Source: Pseudomonas sp. DTU_2021_1001937_2_SI_NGA_ILE_001 (lineage in GTDB: Bacteria > Pseudomonadota > Gammaproteobacteria > Pseudomonadales > Pseudomonadaceae). Taken from it: DNA of 64,000 bases. A program made the translations under genes and the position numbers. The stretch covers positions 2,046,001 through 2,110,000 of the forward strand of contig NZ_CP135971.1 of assembly GCF_032463525.1 (NCBI RefSeq), in the 5' to 3' direction. The notes beneath the pieces are model-generated. The model worked only from the letters and a program-made list of their open reading frames with translations. It was not told the DNA's origin and did not search any database. Shown piece by piece: positions 55,713-64,000 of the stretch (the first letter of the stretch is position 1; each line of letters opens with the position of its first letter).

Positions 55713-57233
55713 ATGACTTTCGACTGGAAATACATGTTCGGCCTTTTTGGCGATACACAGTTTTGGCTGGCCACCTGGACGGTCATCAAGCTCAGCACCC
55801 TGACCTGGGTCATCAGCATCGCCCTGGGGTTTTTCGTCGCCCTGGCCAAGCAGTCCCGCTTGCCCGCACTCAACCTGCCCGCGCGGGGCTACATCTGGTT
55901 CTTCCGCAGCGTGCCACTGCTGGTGCTGCTGATCTTCATCTACAACCTGCCGCAGGCCATCCCGGCCACTTCGGCGGTGCTGGCCAACCCTTTCTGGGCC
56001 GGTCTCATCGCCCTGGTAATCTGCGAGACCGCCTACGTCGCCGAGATCCACCGTGGCGGCCTGCTGTCGATTCCCAAGGGCCAGGGTGAAGCGGCGCGGG
56101 CGCTGGGCCTGCGTTTTCTGGGCACGCAATGGCGCGTGGTGATCCCCCAGGCGCTGCGTGTGGCCTTGCCGTCGCTGGCCAACGAGTACATCTCCATCGT
56201 CAAGCTGAGTTCGCTGGTCTCGGTGATCTCCCTGACCGAGATCCTGATGGTCGGCCAGCGCCTGTATTCGCAGAACTTCCTGGTCATGGAAACCATGGCT
56301 GCCGTGGCCTTCTACTACGTGCTGATCGTCACCGTGTTCGACTTCCTGCTCAAGCGCCTGGAACGCTTCCTCGACGTCACCCAGCGTGAAGTGACCCGCA
56401 CCCCCGACGAGCAGGTGCTAGCCCTGGCCACCCAGCAGGCCGCCGCCGTGCAGCGCCCGGCACTCGACCTGCACACCCCCGCCCTGCAGGCTGCGCGGCT
56501 GCACAAGGCGTACAACGATGTCGAGGTGCTCGGCTCGGTCAACCTGCAGGTCAAGCCCGGTGAAGTGGTGTCGGTGATCGGCCCGTCGGGCTCCGGCAAG
56601 ACCACCTTGATCCGCCTGCTCAATGGCCTGGAACAGCTCGACAACGGCGAGATCCAGATCAACGGCCAGCCGTTCATCCACCTGCGCAAGGACGGCGCGC
56701 AGAAGCCCCGCTTCATCGAACACACCGAGCACCGCCTGAACATCGGCATGGTGTTCCAGAGCTTCAACCTGTTCCCGCACCTGAGCGTGCTCGACAACCT
56801 GCTGCTCGCCCCGCGCTACCACCGCCTGGACGAACCCGCCGCGCTCAAGCAGCAGGCCTACGCGCTGCTGCACAAGGTCGGCATGCTCGATCACGCCTGG
56901 AAGTACCCGCACCAGCTGTCCGGCGGCCAGCAACAGCGCGTGGCCATTGCCCGCGCGCTGATGATGCGCCCGCAGATCATGCTGTTCGACGAGCCGACTT
57001 CGGCCCTCGACCCGGAGAAGGTCAACGAGGTACTGCAAGTGATCGAGTCGCTGGCCCAGGAGGGCATCACCATGGTGATCGTCACCCACGAGATGAACTT
57101 CGCCTTCAAGGTCTCGGACCGCATCGTCTTCATGGAAAAGGGCCGGGTGGTGTGCGACGACGCCCCCCAGGTTCTGCGCAATGGCCAGCACCCACGGGTC
57201 GAGGCCTTTCTCAAGGATGTGTCGCTCGCCTGA
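55713..57233 (+). CDS. amino-acid-type ABC transporter, fused permease and ATPase
   Basis: 506 aa in one chain. Residues 1-225 are a His/Glu/Gln-type permease with about five helices and the EAA loop GQGEAARALGL (about 123-153). Residues 255-506 are the ATPase: Walker A GPSGSGKTT (290-298), Q-loop VFQSFN, signature LSGGQQQR (402-409), Walker B IMLFDEPTSALD, H-loop VTHEM. Polar amino-acid importers usually have separate genes for these. With one permease half it should work as a homodimer. It begins the catabolic cluster, whose binding protein is two genes downstream. Confidence 0.95.
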   Translation: MTFDWKYMFGLFGDTQFWLATWTVIKLSTLTWVISIALGFFVALAKQSRLPALNLPARGYIWFFRSVPLLVLLIFIYNLPQAIPATSAVLANPFWAGLIALVICETAYVAEIHRGGLLSIPKGQGEAARALGLRFLGTQWRVVIPQALRVALPSLANEYISIVKLSSLVSVISLTEILMVGQRLYSQNFLVMETMAAVAFYYVLIVTVFDFLLKRLERFLDVTQREVTRTPDEQVLALATQQAAAVQRPALDLHTPALQAARLHKAYNDVEVLGSVNLQVKPGEVVSVIGPSGSGKTTLIRLLNGLEQLDNGEIQINGQPFIHLRKDGAQKPRFIEHTEHRLNIGMVFQSFNLFPHLSVLDNLLLAPRYHRLDEPAALKQQAYALLHKVGMLDHAWKYPHQLSGGQQQRVAIARALMMRPQIMLFDEPTSALDPEKVNEVLQVIESLAQEGITMVIVTHEMNFAFKVSDRIVFMEKGRVVCDDAPQVLRNGQHPRVEAFLKDVSLA

Positions 57234-57266
57234 GCTTTCCACCCACTTACTCGGAAAACCTAAGCC

Positions 57267-58139
57267 ATGCTCGAACAATCGCAGATCGAACAGTTTCACC
57301 GGGACGGATTCCTGGTCGTCGAGAACGTGCTGTCGGAGGAAGAACTCATTGCCCTGCAGGGCGACTTCGACCTGTGGGTGGAAGACAGCCGCAGCCACAC
57401 CCAGCCCTGGGGCAAGACCCAGGACGGCCGCCCGCGCTTCGACATCGAAAGCGATCACAGCGCCACTCACCCCTCGCTGCGCCGGGTGAGTTCGCCGACC
57501 GAAATCTCACCGGCCTACCGCGAAGTGGCGTTCAAGTCACGGATGGCCATCATCGCCGCACAACTGATCGGCGGCAGCGGCACGCGCTTTCACCACAGCA
57601 AGATCAACTCCAAGCTGCCGCACACCGCCACCCAGGTGAAATGGCACCAGGATTTTCTGTTCACCCCGCACAGCAATGACGACGTGGTCACCGCCCTGCT
57701 GATGGTCAGCGAAGTGACCCCGCAGAACGGTCCGCTGACTGTGATCCGTGGCAGCCACAAAGGCCCGCTGTGGTCGCACTGGCAGGACGGGCGCTTCACC
57801 GGCGCCGTCGACGACCAGGTGGTGGCCGAGCATTGCGGCCAGCCGGTGGCCTGCTACGGCCCGGCCGGCTCGGTGTGCTTCATGCACACCCGCCTGCTGC
57901 ATGCCTCCAGCCCCAACAACACCGAACTGCCACGCACCCTGTTCATCAGCGTGTACGCCGCCGAGGACGCCCTGCCCTTCGGCGACAACCCGCTGCCCAG
58001 CGAGCATTGCGGCGTACTGGTCGCCGGTCAGGAAAGCGGCCTGGTACGCAGCGTCGCCAACAGCGTGCGCCTGCCGCAGAAGCCCCGCGGCGCTTCCTTC
58101 TTCGTACAACAGGCCGGGCTCGACCAGGCCGCCAGTTGA
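57267..58139 (+). CDS. phytanoyl-CoA dioxygenase (PhyH) family oxygenase
   Basis: 290 aa. An Fe(II)/2-oxoglutarate enzyme: the metal HxD is in VKWHQDFLFTPH (about H128, D130), the distal histidine in HTRLLHASSPNN, and the 2-oxoglutarate arginine in LPRTLFISVYAAED. N-terminal IEQFHRDGFLVVENVLSEEE is a PhyH hallmark. Bacterial members hydroxylate small nitrogen compounds or amino acids. It lies between the transporter and its binding protein, so its substrate is probably what is imported. An ectoine-hydroxylase role is not implied. Confidence 0.88.
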   Translation: MLEQSQIEQFHRDGFLVVENVLSEEELIALQGDFDLWVEDSRSHTQPWGKTQDGRPRFDIESDHSATHPSLRRVSSPTEISPAYREVAFKSRMAIIAAQLIGGSGTRFHHSKINSKLPHTATQVKWHQDFLFTPHSNDDVVTALLMVSEVTPQNGPLTVIRGSHKGPLWSHWQDGRFTGAVDDQVVAEHCGQPVACYGPAGSVCFMHTRLLHASSPNNTELPRTLFISVYAAEDALPFGDNPLPSEHCGVLVAGQESGLVRSVANSVRLPQKPRGASFFVQQAGLDQAAS

Positions 58140-58167
58140 TCCTTTACCCACTCAGCGGAGCATCGTC

Positions 58168-59001
58168 ATGAAACGACCAAGCGTCTCGACTCGAACACTT
58201 TCCACCGCCCTGCTGGGCACCGCGATCACCCTGGCCTCGGCAGGCGCTTCGGCCTTCCAGCAAACCGGCAAGCTCAGCGCAGGCTCGGACCTGACCTTCT
58301 TCCCCTACGAGTACATGGACAACAACCAGCCGGCCGGCTTCGACATCGAGTTCCTCGACGGGCTGGGCAAGGTCATGGGGCGCAAGGTGGAAACCCTCGA
58401 CACGCGCTTTCCCAACCTGATCACCGGGCTGCAGGGTGGTCGTTTCGACATCGTCAACTCGTCGATGTACATCACCGCCGAGCGCATGAAAGTCATCGAC
58501 ATGATTCCCTACCTCAAGAGTGGCGAGTCGATCATCGCCCTCAAGGACAGCAGCTATCAGCCCAAGCGCCCCGAAGACTTCTGCGGCCACAAGATCGGCT
58601 CGATGGGCGCGACCTCCTGGCTGCAGCAACTGCACAAGCTCTCGGACGAGTACTGCGTGAAGAACGGCAAGCAGCCGATCGCCATCAGCGAGTTCGGCAC
58701 CGACCCGCAGACCACCCAGGCGCTGTTGTCCAAGGCCGTCGAGGCGCAGATCACCGACGCCGCCGTGGCCCGTGGGGTGATCGACAAGCTGGGCAACCGC
58801 CTGGTGATTTCCTCGGACACGCTGATCTACCCGGTGCTCAACGGCTTCGGCGTGAAGAAAGGCAACGACGAGGTGAAGACCGCACTGGTCGACGCCCTCA
58901 AGCAATACAGCGCAACCCCCGAATACGCGGCCCTGCTGAAGAAGTACAACTTCCAGGCCCCCACCGAAGCGGACATCGCCGAGCTGATGCCCAAACCCTG
59001 A
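58168..59001 (+). CDS. periplasmic solute-binding protein of amino-acid ABC family
   Basis: 277 aa from the ATG at 58168. Signal peptide ends near ASAGASA|FQQ. Type II bilobed fold of family 3: TFFPYEYMDNNQPAGFDIEFLDGLGKVMG, the ligand site FPNLITGLQGGRFDIVNSSMYITAERMKVIDM, and GHKIGSMGATSW. A disulfide may join Cys in DFCGHK and EYCVKN. It feeds the fused permease-ATPase two genes upstream. The residues at the carboxylate-binding arginine suggest an amino-acid-like ligand. Confidence 0.92.
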   Translation: MKRPSVSTRTLSTALLGTAITLASAGASAFQQTGKLSAGSDLTFFPYEYMDNNQPAGFDIEFLDGLGKVMGRKVETLDTRFPNLITGLQGGRFDIVNSSMYITAERMKVIDMIPYLKSGESIIALKDSSYQPKRPEDFCGHKIGSMGATSWLQQLHKLSDEYCVKNGKQPIAISEFGTDPQTTQALLSKAVEAQITDAAVARGVIDKLGNRLVISSDTLIYPVLNGFGVKKGNDEVKTALVDALKQYSATPEYAALLKKYNFQAPTEADIAELMPKP

Positions 59002-59052
59002 CCCCTCACCGGTCGTCCGCGTTTGGCAGACGACCCTTCTGGAGTGAAGACC

Positions 59053-59784
59053 ATGGCACTCTCCCACGAGGAACAGCTGCGCATCGACCTGGCGGCGACC
59101 TTCCGCGTCATTGCCCACCTGGGCATGCACGAAGCCGTCGCCAACCATTTCAGTGCCGCCGTGTCCGAGGACGGCAAGCGCTTCCTGCTCAACCCGAAGT
59201 GGAAGCACTTTTCGCGCATCCGCGCCAGCGACCTGCTGCTGCTCGACGCGGACGACCCGCACAACGCCGAGCGTGACGACGTGGACGCCACCGCCTGGTC
59301 GATTCACGGACAGATCCACCGGCGTCTGCCCGAAGCGCGTGTGGTGCTGCACCTGCATCCGGTCTACACCACGGCGGTGGCCTGCCTGGCCAAGCCGCAC
59401 GTACCGCCCATCGACCAGAACACCGCGCGCTACTTCAAGCGCCTGGCCATCGACGAGTTGTATGGCGGCATGGCCGACACCGAAGCCGAGGGCGCGCGCC
59501 TGGCCGGGCTGCTGGATGGCAAGCGGCGGCTGCTGATGGGCAACCATGGGGTGATGGTGATCGCACCGACCATCGGCGAGGCCTTCGACGACATCTGGAC
59601 CCTGGAGCGTGCCTGCCAGGTGCTGGTCGCCGCCTGGTCCACCGGCCAGCCGCTGCGCGTGCTGTCCGACGAGGTGGCGGAAAAGACCGCACGCGCCTGG
59701 GAAAAGATCACCGACTTTTCCGAGCAGCACTTCGCCGAAATGAAGGCGCTGATGATCCAGGCGGACCCTTCCGTGCTGGACTGA
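59053..59784 (+). CDS. class II aldolase/adducin family protein
   Basis: 243 aa from the ATG at 59053 (GGAG 9 bp upstream). Zinc ligands HLHP (about 98-100 region, HxH) and the third histidine in GNHGVMV (about 164). The family includes fuculose- and rhamnulose-phosphate aldolases and decarboxylases of 2-keto or N-containing acids. ATFRVIAHLGMHEAVANHFSAAV at the start fits. In this cluster it likely cleaves an oxidised carbon skeleton; this is inference. Confidence 0.88.
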   Translation: MALSHEEQLRIDLAATFRVIAHLGMHEAVANHFSAAVSEDGKRFLLNPKWKHFSRIRASDLLLLDADDPHNAERDDVDATAWSIHGQIHRRLPEARVVLHLHPVYTTAVACLAKPHVPPIDQNTARYFKRLAIDELYGGMADTEAEGARLAGLLDGKRRLLMGNHGVMVIAPTIGEAFDDIWTLERACQVLVAAWSTGQPLRVLSDEVAEKTARAWEKITDFSEQHFAEMKALMIQADPSVLD

Positions 59785-59893
59785 GACGCACACAAGACGT
59801 CGGCCCGGACGCAGTCAACAGCAGGGCCGCGTACTCGATTCCTACTGTCTGATTTACGGCCGAACCCCCAGCGGGCGGCCGAAGGGTACCGTC

Positions 59894-61186
59894 ATGAACA
59901 AATTACCGACCACGATCGACACTTTGGTGGTGGGCGCCGGACAGGCCGGCGTCGCAATGAGCGAGCACCTGGGCCGCCTGGGCATCGAGCACCTGGTGCT
60001 GGAAAAGAGCCGCATTGCCGAAGCCTGGCGCACCGGGCGCTGGGACTCGCTGGTGGCCAACGGACCGGCCTGGCACGATCGCTTTCCGGGCCTGGAATTC
60101 CAGACGCCCCCGGACGGTTTCCCTGGCAAGGACGAAATCGCCGAATACTTCGAAACCTACGCCCGCCACATCAAGGCACCGGTCCGCACCGGCGTGGCCG
60201 TGACCCGGGTCAGCCGCTGTGAAGGCCAGAGCGGCTTCATCGTCGAAAGCTCGGCAGGCAGCGTGCATGCGCAACGCGTCGTGGTGGCCACCGGGCCGTT
60301 CCAGAAACCGGTGATTCCGGCCATCGCCCCACAAGACGAGGGCCTGTACCAGATCCACTCCGCGCAGTACTTCAACCCCCAGCAACTGCCCGAAGGCGCG
60401 GTCCTGGTGGTGGGTGCAGGCTCGTCCGGCGTACAGATCGCCGACGAACTGCTGCGCGCCGGCAAGCGTGTCTACCTGTCGGTCGGCCCGCACGACCGTC
60501 CGCCGCGCGCCTATCGCGGCCGCGACTTCTGCTGGTGGTTGGGCGTGCTCGGCCTGTGGGACACCGAGACCATGCAGAAGGGCCGCGAGCACGTGACCAT
60601 CGCCGTCAGCGGCGCACGCGGCGGGCACACCGTGGACTTCCGCCGCCTGGCCCAGGCCGGCATGACCCTGGTCGGCCTGACCGACACCTTCGCCGACGGC
60701 AAGGTGCGCTTCAAGGACGACCTGGTGCACAACCTCGATGCCGGCGACGCCAACTACCTGGCCCTGCTGGATGCCGCCGACGCCTACGTCGCGCGCAACG
60801 GCCTGGACCTGCCAGAGGAACCCGGGGCGCGTGAGCGCGTGCCGGATGCGGCGTGCATCCGCGAGCCGCTGCGCGAACTGGACCTGGCGGCCCACGGCGT
60901 GACTTCGGTGATCTGGGCGACCGGCTACGCCAACGATTTCAGCTGGCTGCAGGTCGACACCTTCGACGCCAACGGCAAGCCGCGCCACCAGCGGGGCGTG
61001 GGTGCCGAACCGGGTATCTACTTCGTCGGCCTGCCCTGGCTGAGCCGTCGCGGATCGGCGTTCATCTGGGGCGCCTGGCACGATGCCCGGCATGTCGCCG
61101 ACCAGATCGCCATCCAGCGCAAATACCAGAACTATCCGCCCGCCGCCGCCAGCGCCGAGCCGGCCGCCCAGTCGCGTATCGCCTGA
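59894..61186 (+). CDS. flavin-dependent monooxygenase / NAD(P)-binding oxidoreductase
   Basis: 430 aa. FAD-binding GAGQAGVAMSEHLGRLG (about 15-31) and NADP-binding GAGSSGVQIADELLRAG (about 170-187), with the FMO-type ATGYANDFSWLQV motif near 338. The sequence GRWDSLVANGPAWHDRFPG and SRRGSAFIWGAWHDARHVA fit the YhhP/CzcO-like flavin monooxygenase group. It would oxygenate the nitrogen or an adjacent carbon of the imported compound. 110 bp after the aldolase gene. Confidence 0.9.
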   Translation: MNKLPTTIDTLVVGAGQAGVAMSEHLGRLGIEHLVLEKSRIAEAWRTGRWDSLVANGPAWHDRFPGLEFQTPPDGFPGKDEIAEYFETYARHIKAPVRTGVAVTRVSRCEGQSGFIVESSAGSVHAQRVVVATGPFQKPVIPAIAPQDEGLYQIHSAQYFNPQQLPEGAVLVVGAGSSGVQIADELLRAGKRVYLSVGPHDRPPRAYRGRDFCWWLGVLGLWDTETMQKGREHVTIAVSGARGGHTVDFRRLAQAGMTLVGLTDTFADGKVRFKDDLVHNLDAGDANYLALLDAADAYVARNGLDLPEEPGARERVPDAACIREPLRELDLAAHGVTSVIWATGYANDFSWLQVDTFDANGKPRHQRGVGAEPGIYFVGLPWLSRRGSAFIWGAWHDARHVADQIAIQRKYQNYPPAAASAEPAAQSRIA

Positions 61187-61244
61187 TGTTCCCTGCTGCG
61201 GCATGCCCGAGCGCATGCCGCCCTACCCTGTTCAGGAGCCTGCC

Positions 61245-61661
61245 ATGAGCACCCCGACCCACACCCGCATCCGCATGTTCAACACCAAGGACACCTACCC
61301 CAACCAGACCCTGGACAACGACCTGTGCCAGGCGGTACGCGCTGGCAACACCGTCTACGTGCGCGGCCAGGTGGGCACCGACTTCGACGGCAACCTGGTC
61401 GGCCTCGGCGACCCGCGTGCCCAGGCCGAACAGGCCATGAAGAACGTCAAGCAACTGCTCGAAGAGGCTGGCAGCGACCTGAGCCACATCGTCAAGACCA
61501 CCACCTACCTGATCGACCCGCGCTACCGCGAGCCGGTGTACCAGGAAGTCGGCAAATGGCTCAAGGGCGTGTTCCCCATCTCCACCGGCCTGGTGGTCTC
61601 CGCGCTGGGCCAGCCGCAGTGGCTGATGGAAATCGACGTGATCGCGGTGATTCCCGAATAA
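61245..61661 (+). CDS. RidA family protein (Rid superfamily)
   Basis: 138 aa from the ATG at 61245 with CAGGAG upstream. VRAGNTVYVRGQVGTDFDGN, DLSHIVKTTTYLIDPRYREPVYQEVGKWL and a C-terminal PQWLMEIDVIAVIPE are Rid motifs. Family members hydrolyse enamine or imine intermediates of amino-acid oxidation. This fits an adjacent flavin oxygenase that would yield imines. The catalytic arginine of true RidA is not obvious at the usual place, so it may be a Rid subgroup of different specificity. Confidence 0.9.
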   Translation: MSTPTHTRIRMFNTKDTYPNQTLDNDLCQAVRAGNTVYVRGQVGTDFDGNLVGLGDPRAQAEQAMKNVKQLLEEAGSDLSHIVKTTTYLIDPRYREPVYQEVGKWLKGVFPISTGLVVSALGQPQWLMEIDVIAVIPE

Positions 61662-61671
61662 GGAGGCGCGC

Positions 61672-62349
61672 ATGACCTTTTCCATCACGGCGCGCTGCGC
61701 CAAGACCGGCCAACTGGGCATCGCCATCAGTTCGTCGAGCATCGCCGTGGGCGCCCGCTGCCCGTGGCTGCGTCCGGGTGTAGGGGCGGTAAGCTCGCAG
61801 AACATCACCCTGCCGGCGCTCGGCCCGCGTACCCTGGACCACCTGGGCCATGGCGAGGACCCGCAACAGGCACTGCGCCTGAGCCTGGCCGAGGACACCT
61901 ACAGCGCCTATCGCCAGGTGACGGTCATCGACGCGCAGGGCCGCACGGCACATTTCAACGGTAGCCAGACCCTCGGCGTAAACCACGCGCTCAGCGGCCG
62001 GGACTGTGTCGGGGCGGGCAACATGCTCAAGGACCCGCGCGTGGTCCAGGTGCTGGTCGAAGCCTTCGAACAGTCAACCGGGCCGCTCGCCGAACGCCTG
62101 ATCCACGCCATGCAGGCGGCCATGGCCGCCGGTGGCGAGGCCGGCCCGGTGCATTCGGCGGCCGTGCTGGTGGTCGGCGAGCCCAGCTGGCCGATCGTCA
62201 ACCTGCGCGTCGACTGGGCCGAGCAGGACCCTATCGGTGAACTGGCGAAACTCTGGCAGGCCTACCGGCCGCAACTGCAGGACTACATCGACCGCGCCTT
62301 GGCCCCGGACCGTGCGCCGGGCTACGGCGTTCCGGGAGACGACCGATGA
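61672..62349 (+). CDS. DUF1028 family protein
   Basis: 225 aa. Starts MTFSITARCAKTGQLGIAISSSSIAVGARCPWLRPGVGAVSSQNIT, the DUF1028 hallmark, with a late HSAAVLVVGEPSWPIVNLRVDW. The fold is thought to resemble Ntn-hydrolases, with the residue after Met or a serine as candidate nucleophile; its reaction is unproved. It recurs with RidA and amidohydrolase genes in catabolic clusters. Its stop overlaps the start of the next gene by 4 bases. Confidence 0.9.
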   Translation: MTFSITARCAKTGQLGIAISSSSIAVGARCPWLRPGVGAVSSQNITLPALGPRTLDHLGHGEDPQQALRLSLAEDTYSAYRQVTVIDAQGRTAHFNGSQTLGVNHALSGRDCVGAGNMLKDPRVVQVLVEAFEQSTGPLAERLIHAMQAAMAAGGEAGPVHSAAVLVVGEPSWPIVNLRVDWAEQDPIGELAKLWQAYRPQLQDYIDRALAPDRAPGYGVPGDDR

Positions 62350-63500
62350 ACGACAGCCGTGCCCTGCTGGCGCGGCTGGTGGCCTTCGACACCACCAGCC
62401 GCGAATCCAACCTGGCCCTGATCGACTACGTGCGCGACTACCTGGCCGCGTTCGGTGTCAGCGCCGAGCTGACCTACAACGACAGCCGTACCAAGGCCAA
62501 CCTGTTCGCTACCATTGGCCCGCAGGAGCATCCGGGTATCGTGTTGTCCGGCCACACCGACGTGGTGCCGGTGGACGGCCAGGCCTGGACGCGCCCGGCC
62601 TTCGAACTCACCGAAGCCGAGGGCAGGCTCTACGGGCGTGGCACCGCCGACATGAAGGGCTACCTGGCCTGCGTGCTGGCGCTGGTGCCGGCGGCGGTCA
62701 AGGCACCGTTGCGCCGCCCCCTGCACCTGGCGCTGTCCTACGACGAAGAAGTCGGCTGCCTGGGCGTGCGCGGCCTGCTTGCGCAACTGAGCCAGCGCGC
62801 GGTGAAACCGATGCTCTGCGTGATCGGCGAACCCACCGAACTCAAGCCGGTGCTGGGGCACAAGGGCAAGCTGGCGGTACGTTGCGAAGTGAAAGGCGCG
62901 GCCTGCCATTCGGCCTACACCCCGCAAGGGGTAAACGCCATCGAATACGCCGCACGGCTGATCGGCGAGCTGGGCCGCCTGGCCGAGACCCTGAAAGCGC
63001 AGGAACAGTGCGACACGAACTTCGACCCACCCTTCTCCACCGTGCAGACCGGCGTGATCCAGGGTGGCCAGGCATTGAACATCGTGCCGGAACACTGCCG
63101 CTTCGACTTCGAAGTGCGCGCCCTGCCCTCGCTGAACCCGGCCCGCGTGCTGGAACAGTTGCGCGACTACGCGCAGCACAGCCTGCTGCCGGCCATGCAG
63201 GCGGTCAGCGGCCAGAGCGCCATCCACTTCCATGAACTGTCCAGCTACCCGGGGCTGTACACCGCACCGGACAGCCCGGCCGCCGAGTGGCTGGCGCAGT
63301 TCTGCGGCTCGCGTGATTTCGGTACGGTGGCCTTCGGCACCGAGGGCGGCCTGTTCGACCAGGCGGGCGTGCCGACGGTGGTCTGCGGTCCCGGCAGCAT
63401 GGACCAGGGCCACAAGCCCGACGAATTCGTCAGCGTCGAGCAACTGGCCGCCTGTGACGCCATGCTCGAGCGCGTGCTCGAATTCGTCTGCCGCGACTGA
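62346..63500 (+). CDS. argE: ArgE/DapE-type M20 deacylase
   Basis: 384 aa. Zinc ligands: SGHTDVVPVDG (His about 69), GTADMKGYLAC (Asp about 101), the general base in DEEVGCLG and a late histidine in MDQGHKPDEF. The name fits acetylornithine deacetylase, but the operon position suggests that the natural substrate may be another N-acyl amino acid made in this cluster. Coupled to DUF1028 through ATGA and closed by a terminator. Confidence 0.88.
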   Translation: MNDSRALLARLVAFDTTSRESNLALIDYVRDYLAAFGVSAELTYNDSRTKANLFATIGPQEHPGIVLSGHTDVVPVDGQAWTRPAFELTEAEGRLYGRGTADMKGYLACVLALVPAAVKAPLRRPLHLALSYDEEVGCLGVRGLLAQLSQRAVKPMLCVIGEPTELKPVLGHKGKLAVRCEVKGAACHSAYTPQGVNAIEYAARLIGELGRLAETLKAQEQCDTNFDPPFSTVQTGVIQGGQALNIVPEHCRFDFEVRALPSLNPARVLEQLRDYAQHSLLPAMQAVSGQSAIHFHELSSYPGLYTAPDSPAAEWLAQFCGSRDFGTVAFGTEGGLFDQAGVPTVVCGPGSMDQGHKPDEFVSVEQLAACDAMLERVLEFVCRD

Positions 63501-63506
63501 AACGAA

Positions 63507-63535
63507 AAGGCCTGAGCAGCGACCGCTCAGGCCTT
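63507..63535. terminator. terminator between argE and chemoreceptor gene
   Basis: AAGGCCTGAGC pairs with GCTCAGGCCTT (63507-63517 with 63525-63535). It lies between converging genes and ends the catabolic operon. Confidence 0.85.
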
Positions 63536-63547
63536 CATCGGTAGCGG

Positions 63548-64000
63548 TCAGACCTTGAAGCGGCCGACCAGAGCGATCAACTGCTCGTTGGACTGCTGCA
63601 CTGCGGTCGTGCCTTCGGCAGTGCGCGTCCCACTGGTCACCAGTTCTTCAACCATGTGGCGTACCGCGACCATGTTCTGGTTGATCTCGCCAGCCACCGC
63701 GCTCTGCTGCTCGGCAGCGGTCGCGATCTGCGTGGACAGGTCGCTGATGCGCGCCACCGAACCGCTCATTTCATCCAGGCCGGCAGTCACCTGACGGGTC
63801 TTGTCAGCGGTGCTCTGGCAGCTGGCCTTGGTCACTTCCATGGCCGAAACCGCCGAGCTGACGCCCTGCTGCAACCGCCCGAGCATCTCGTTGATCTCGG
63901 CGGTGCTCTGCTGGGTACGCCCGGCCAGCGCCCGCACCTCATCGGCCACCACCGCGAACCCGCGGCCCTGCTCGCCAGCCCGCGCAGCTTCGATAGCGGC
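63548..64000 (-). CDS. methyl-accepting chemotaxis protein, 3' part only
   Basis: The gene enters from beyond the window, so only the last 150 codons are seen. They hold the signalling hairpin ([28 protein letters not shown]) and the following helix, ending in RFKV with no C-terminal CheR-tether pentapeptide. The ligand domain is outside. Its closeness to the catabolic operon may mean that it senses the same substrate. Confidence 0.9.
   Translation of the reverse strand, partial: AAIEAARAGEQGRGFAVVADEVRALAGRTQQSTAEINEMLGRLQQGVSSAVSAMEVTKASCQSTADKTRQVTAGLDEMSGSVARISDLSTQIATAAEQQSAVAGEINQNMVAVRHMVEELVTSGTRTAEGTTAVQQSNEQLIALVGRFKV

Overview
The window is high-GC pseudomonad chromosome, most likely from the Pseudomonas putida group. 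The evidence is gene content and order. An rdgC, BASS transporter, MFS-acyltransferase and symporter-type sensor kinase block sits near the left end. A run nadA - M48 protease - tusA - perM - bcp - gcvR // dapA - bamC - MBL - purC - tRNA-Ser sits at the right, an order I recall from P. aeruginosa. REP sequences and an unlinked aceK fit the same genus. No strain-level claim is made.

Layout. 1-760: two tandem copies of a tRNA-Val/tRNA-Asp unit, each with its own promoter and terminator. 859-33268: mostly conserved core genes: rdgC, a transporter, a small toxin/immunity-like pair of foreign look (2885-3692), an MFS-PlsC fusion, a CrbS/MxtR-type hybrid kinase, aceK, lpxO, cysK, a DUF748 protein, a MoxR/VWA pair, WbqC, an amidotransferase block, oligopeptidase B, copper genes copAB, an RNA methyltransferase, ycgN, a nitroreductase, a 2-hydroxyacid dehydrogenase, ycgL-rnd, malic enzyme and a GvpU-like protein. 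A duplicated REP-containing block of about 157-159 bp lies at 14564 and 27942.

33269-43194 is the accessory part. A soluble chemoreceptor-like protein with reversed domain order is followed by a 218-bp MITE-like element. Then comes an island of about 7.7 kb (35445-43167) inserted into tRNA-Ser(CGA), bounded by a perfect 64-bp direct repeat of the tRNA 3' part. The island holds a tyrosine integrase, the tail-fibre/lysis end of a broken prophage (DUF1353, Rz1-like lipoprotein, lysozyme-like protein, GIY-YIG-like protein, DUF4376, tail-fibre fragment), an IS5-family insertion that ends the fragment, and two sets of unexplained cargo: a membrane-anchored protein at 35716-36564 and a tightly overlapping three-gene operon at 40457-41961 (4-TM protein, 60-aa TM protein, DUF6414-like protein). 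These cargo genes are the best candidates for an undescribed system, perhaps anti-phage, but this is inference from position and architecture.

43276-54278 returns to core genes: purine, lysine and NAD biosynthesis, outer-membrane assembly and peroxide defence. 54390-63500 is a coherent accessory metabolic cluster: a LysR regulator divergent from an apparent operon with a fused ABC permease-ATPase, a PhyH dioxygenase, a periplasmic binding protein, a class II aldolase family protein, a flavin monooxygenase, RidA, a DUF1028 protein and an ArgE/DapE-type deacylase. It looks like uptake and breakdown of a nitrogenous, possibly N-acylated compound of unknown identity. The window ends inside a chemoreceptor gene.
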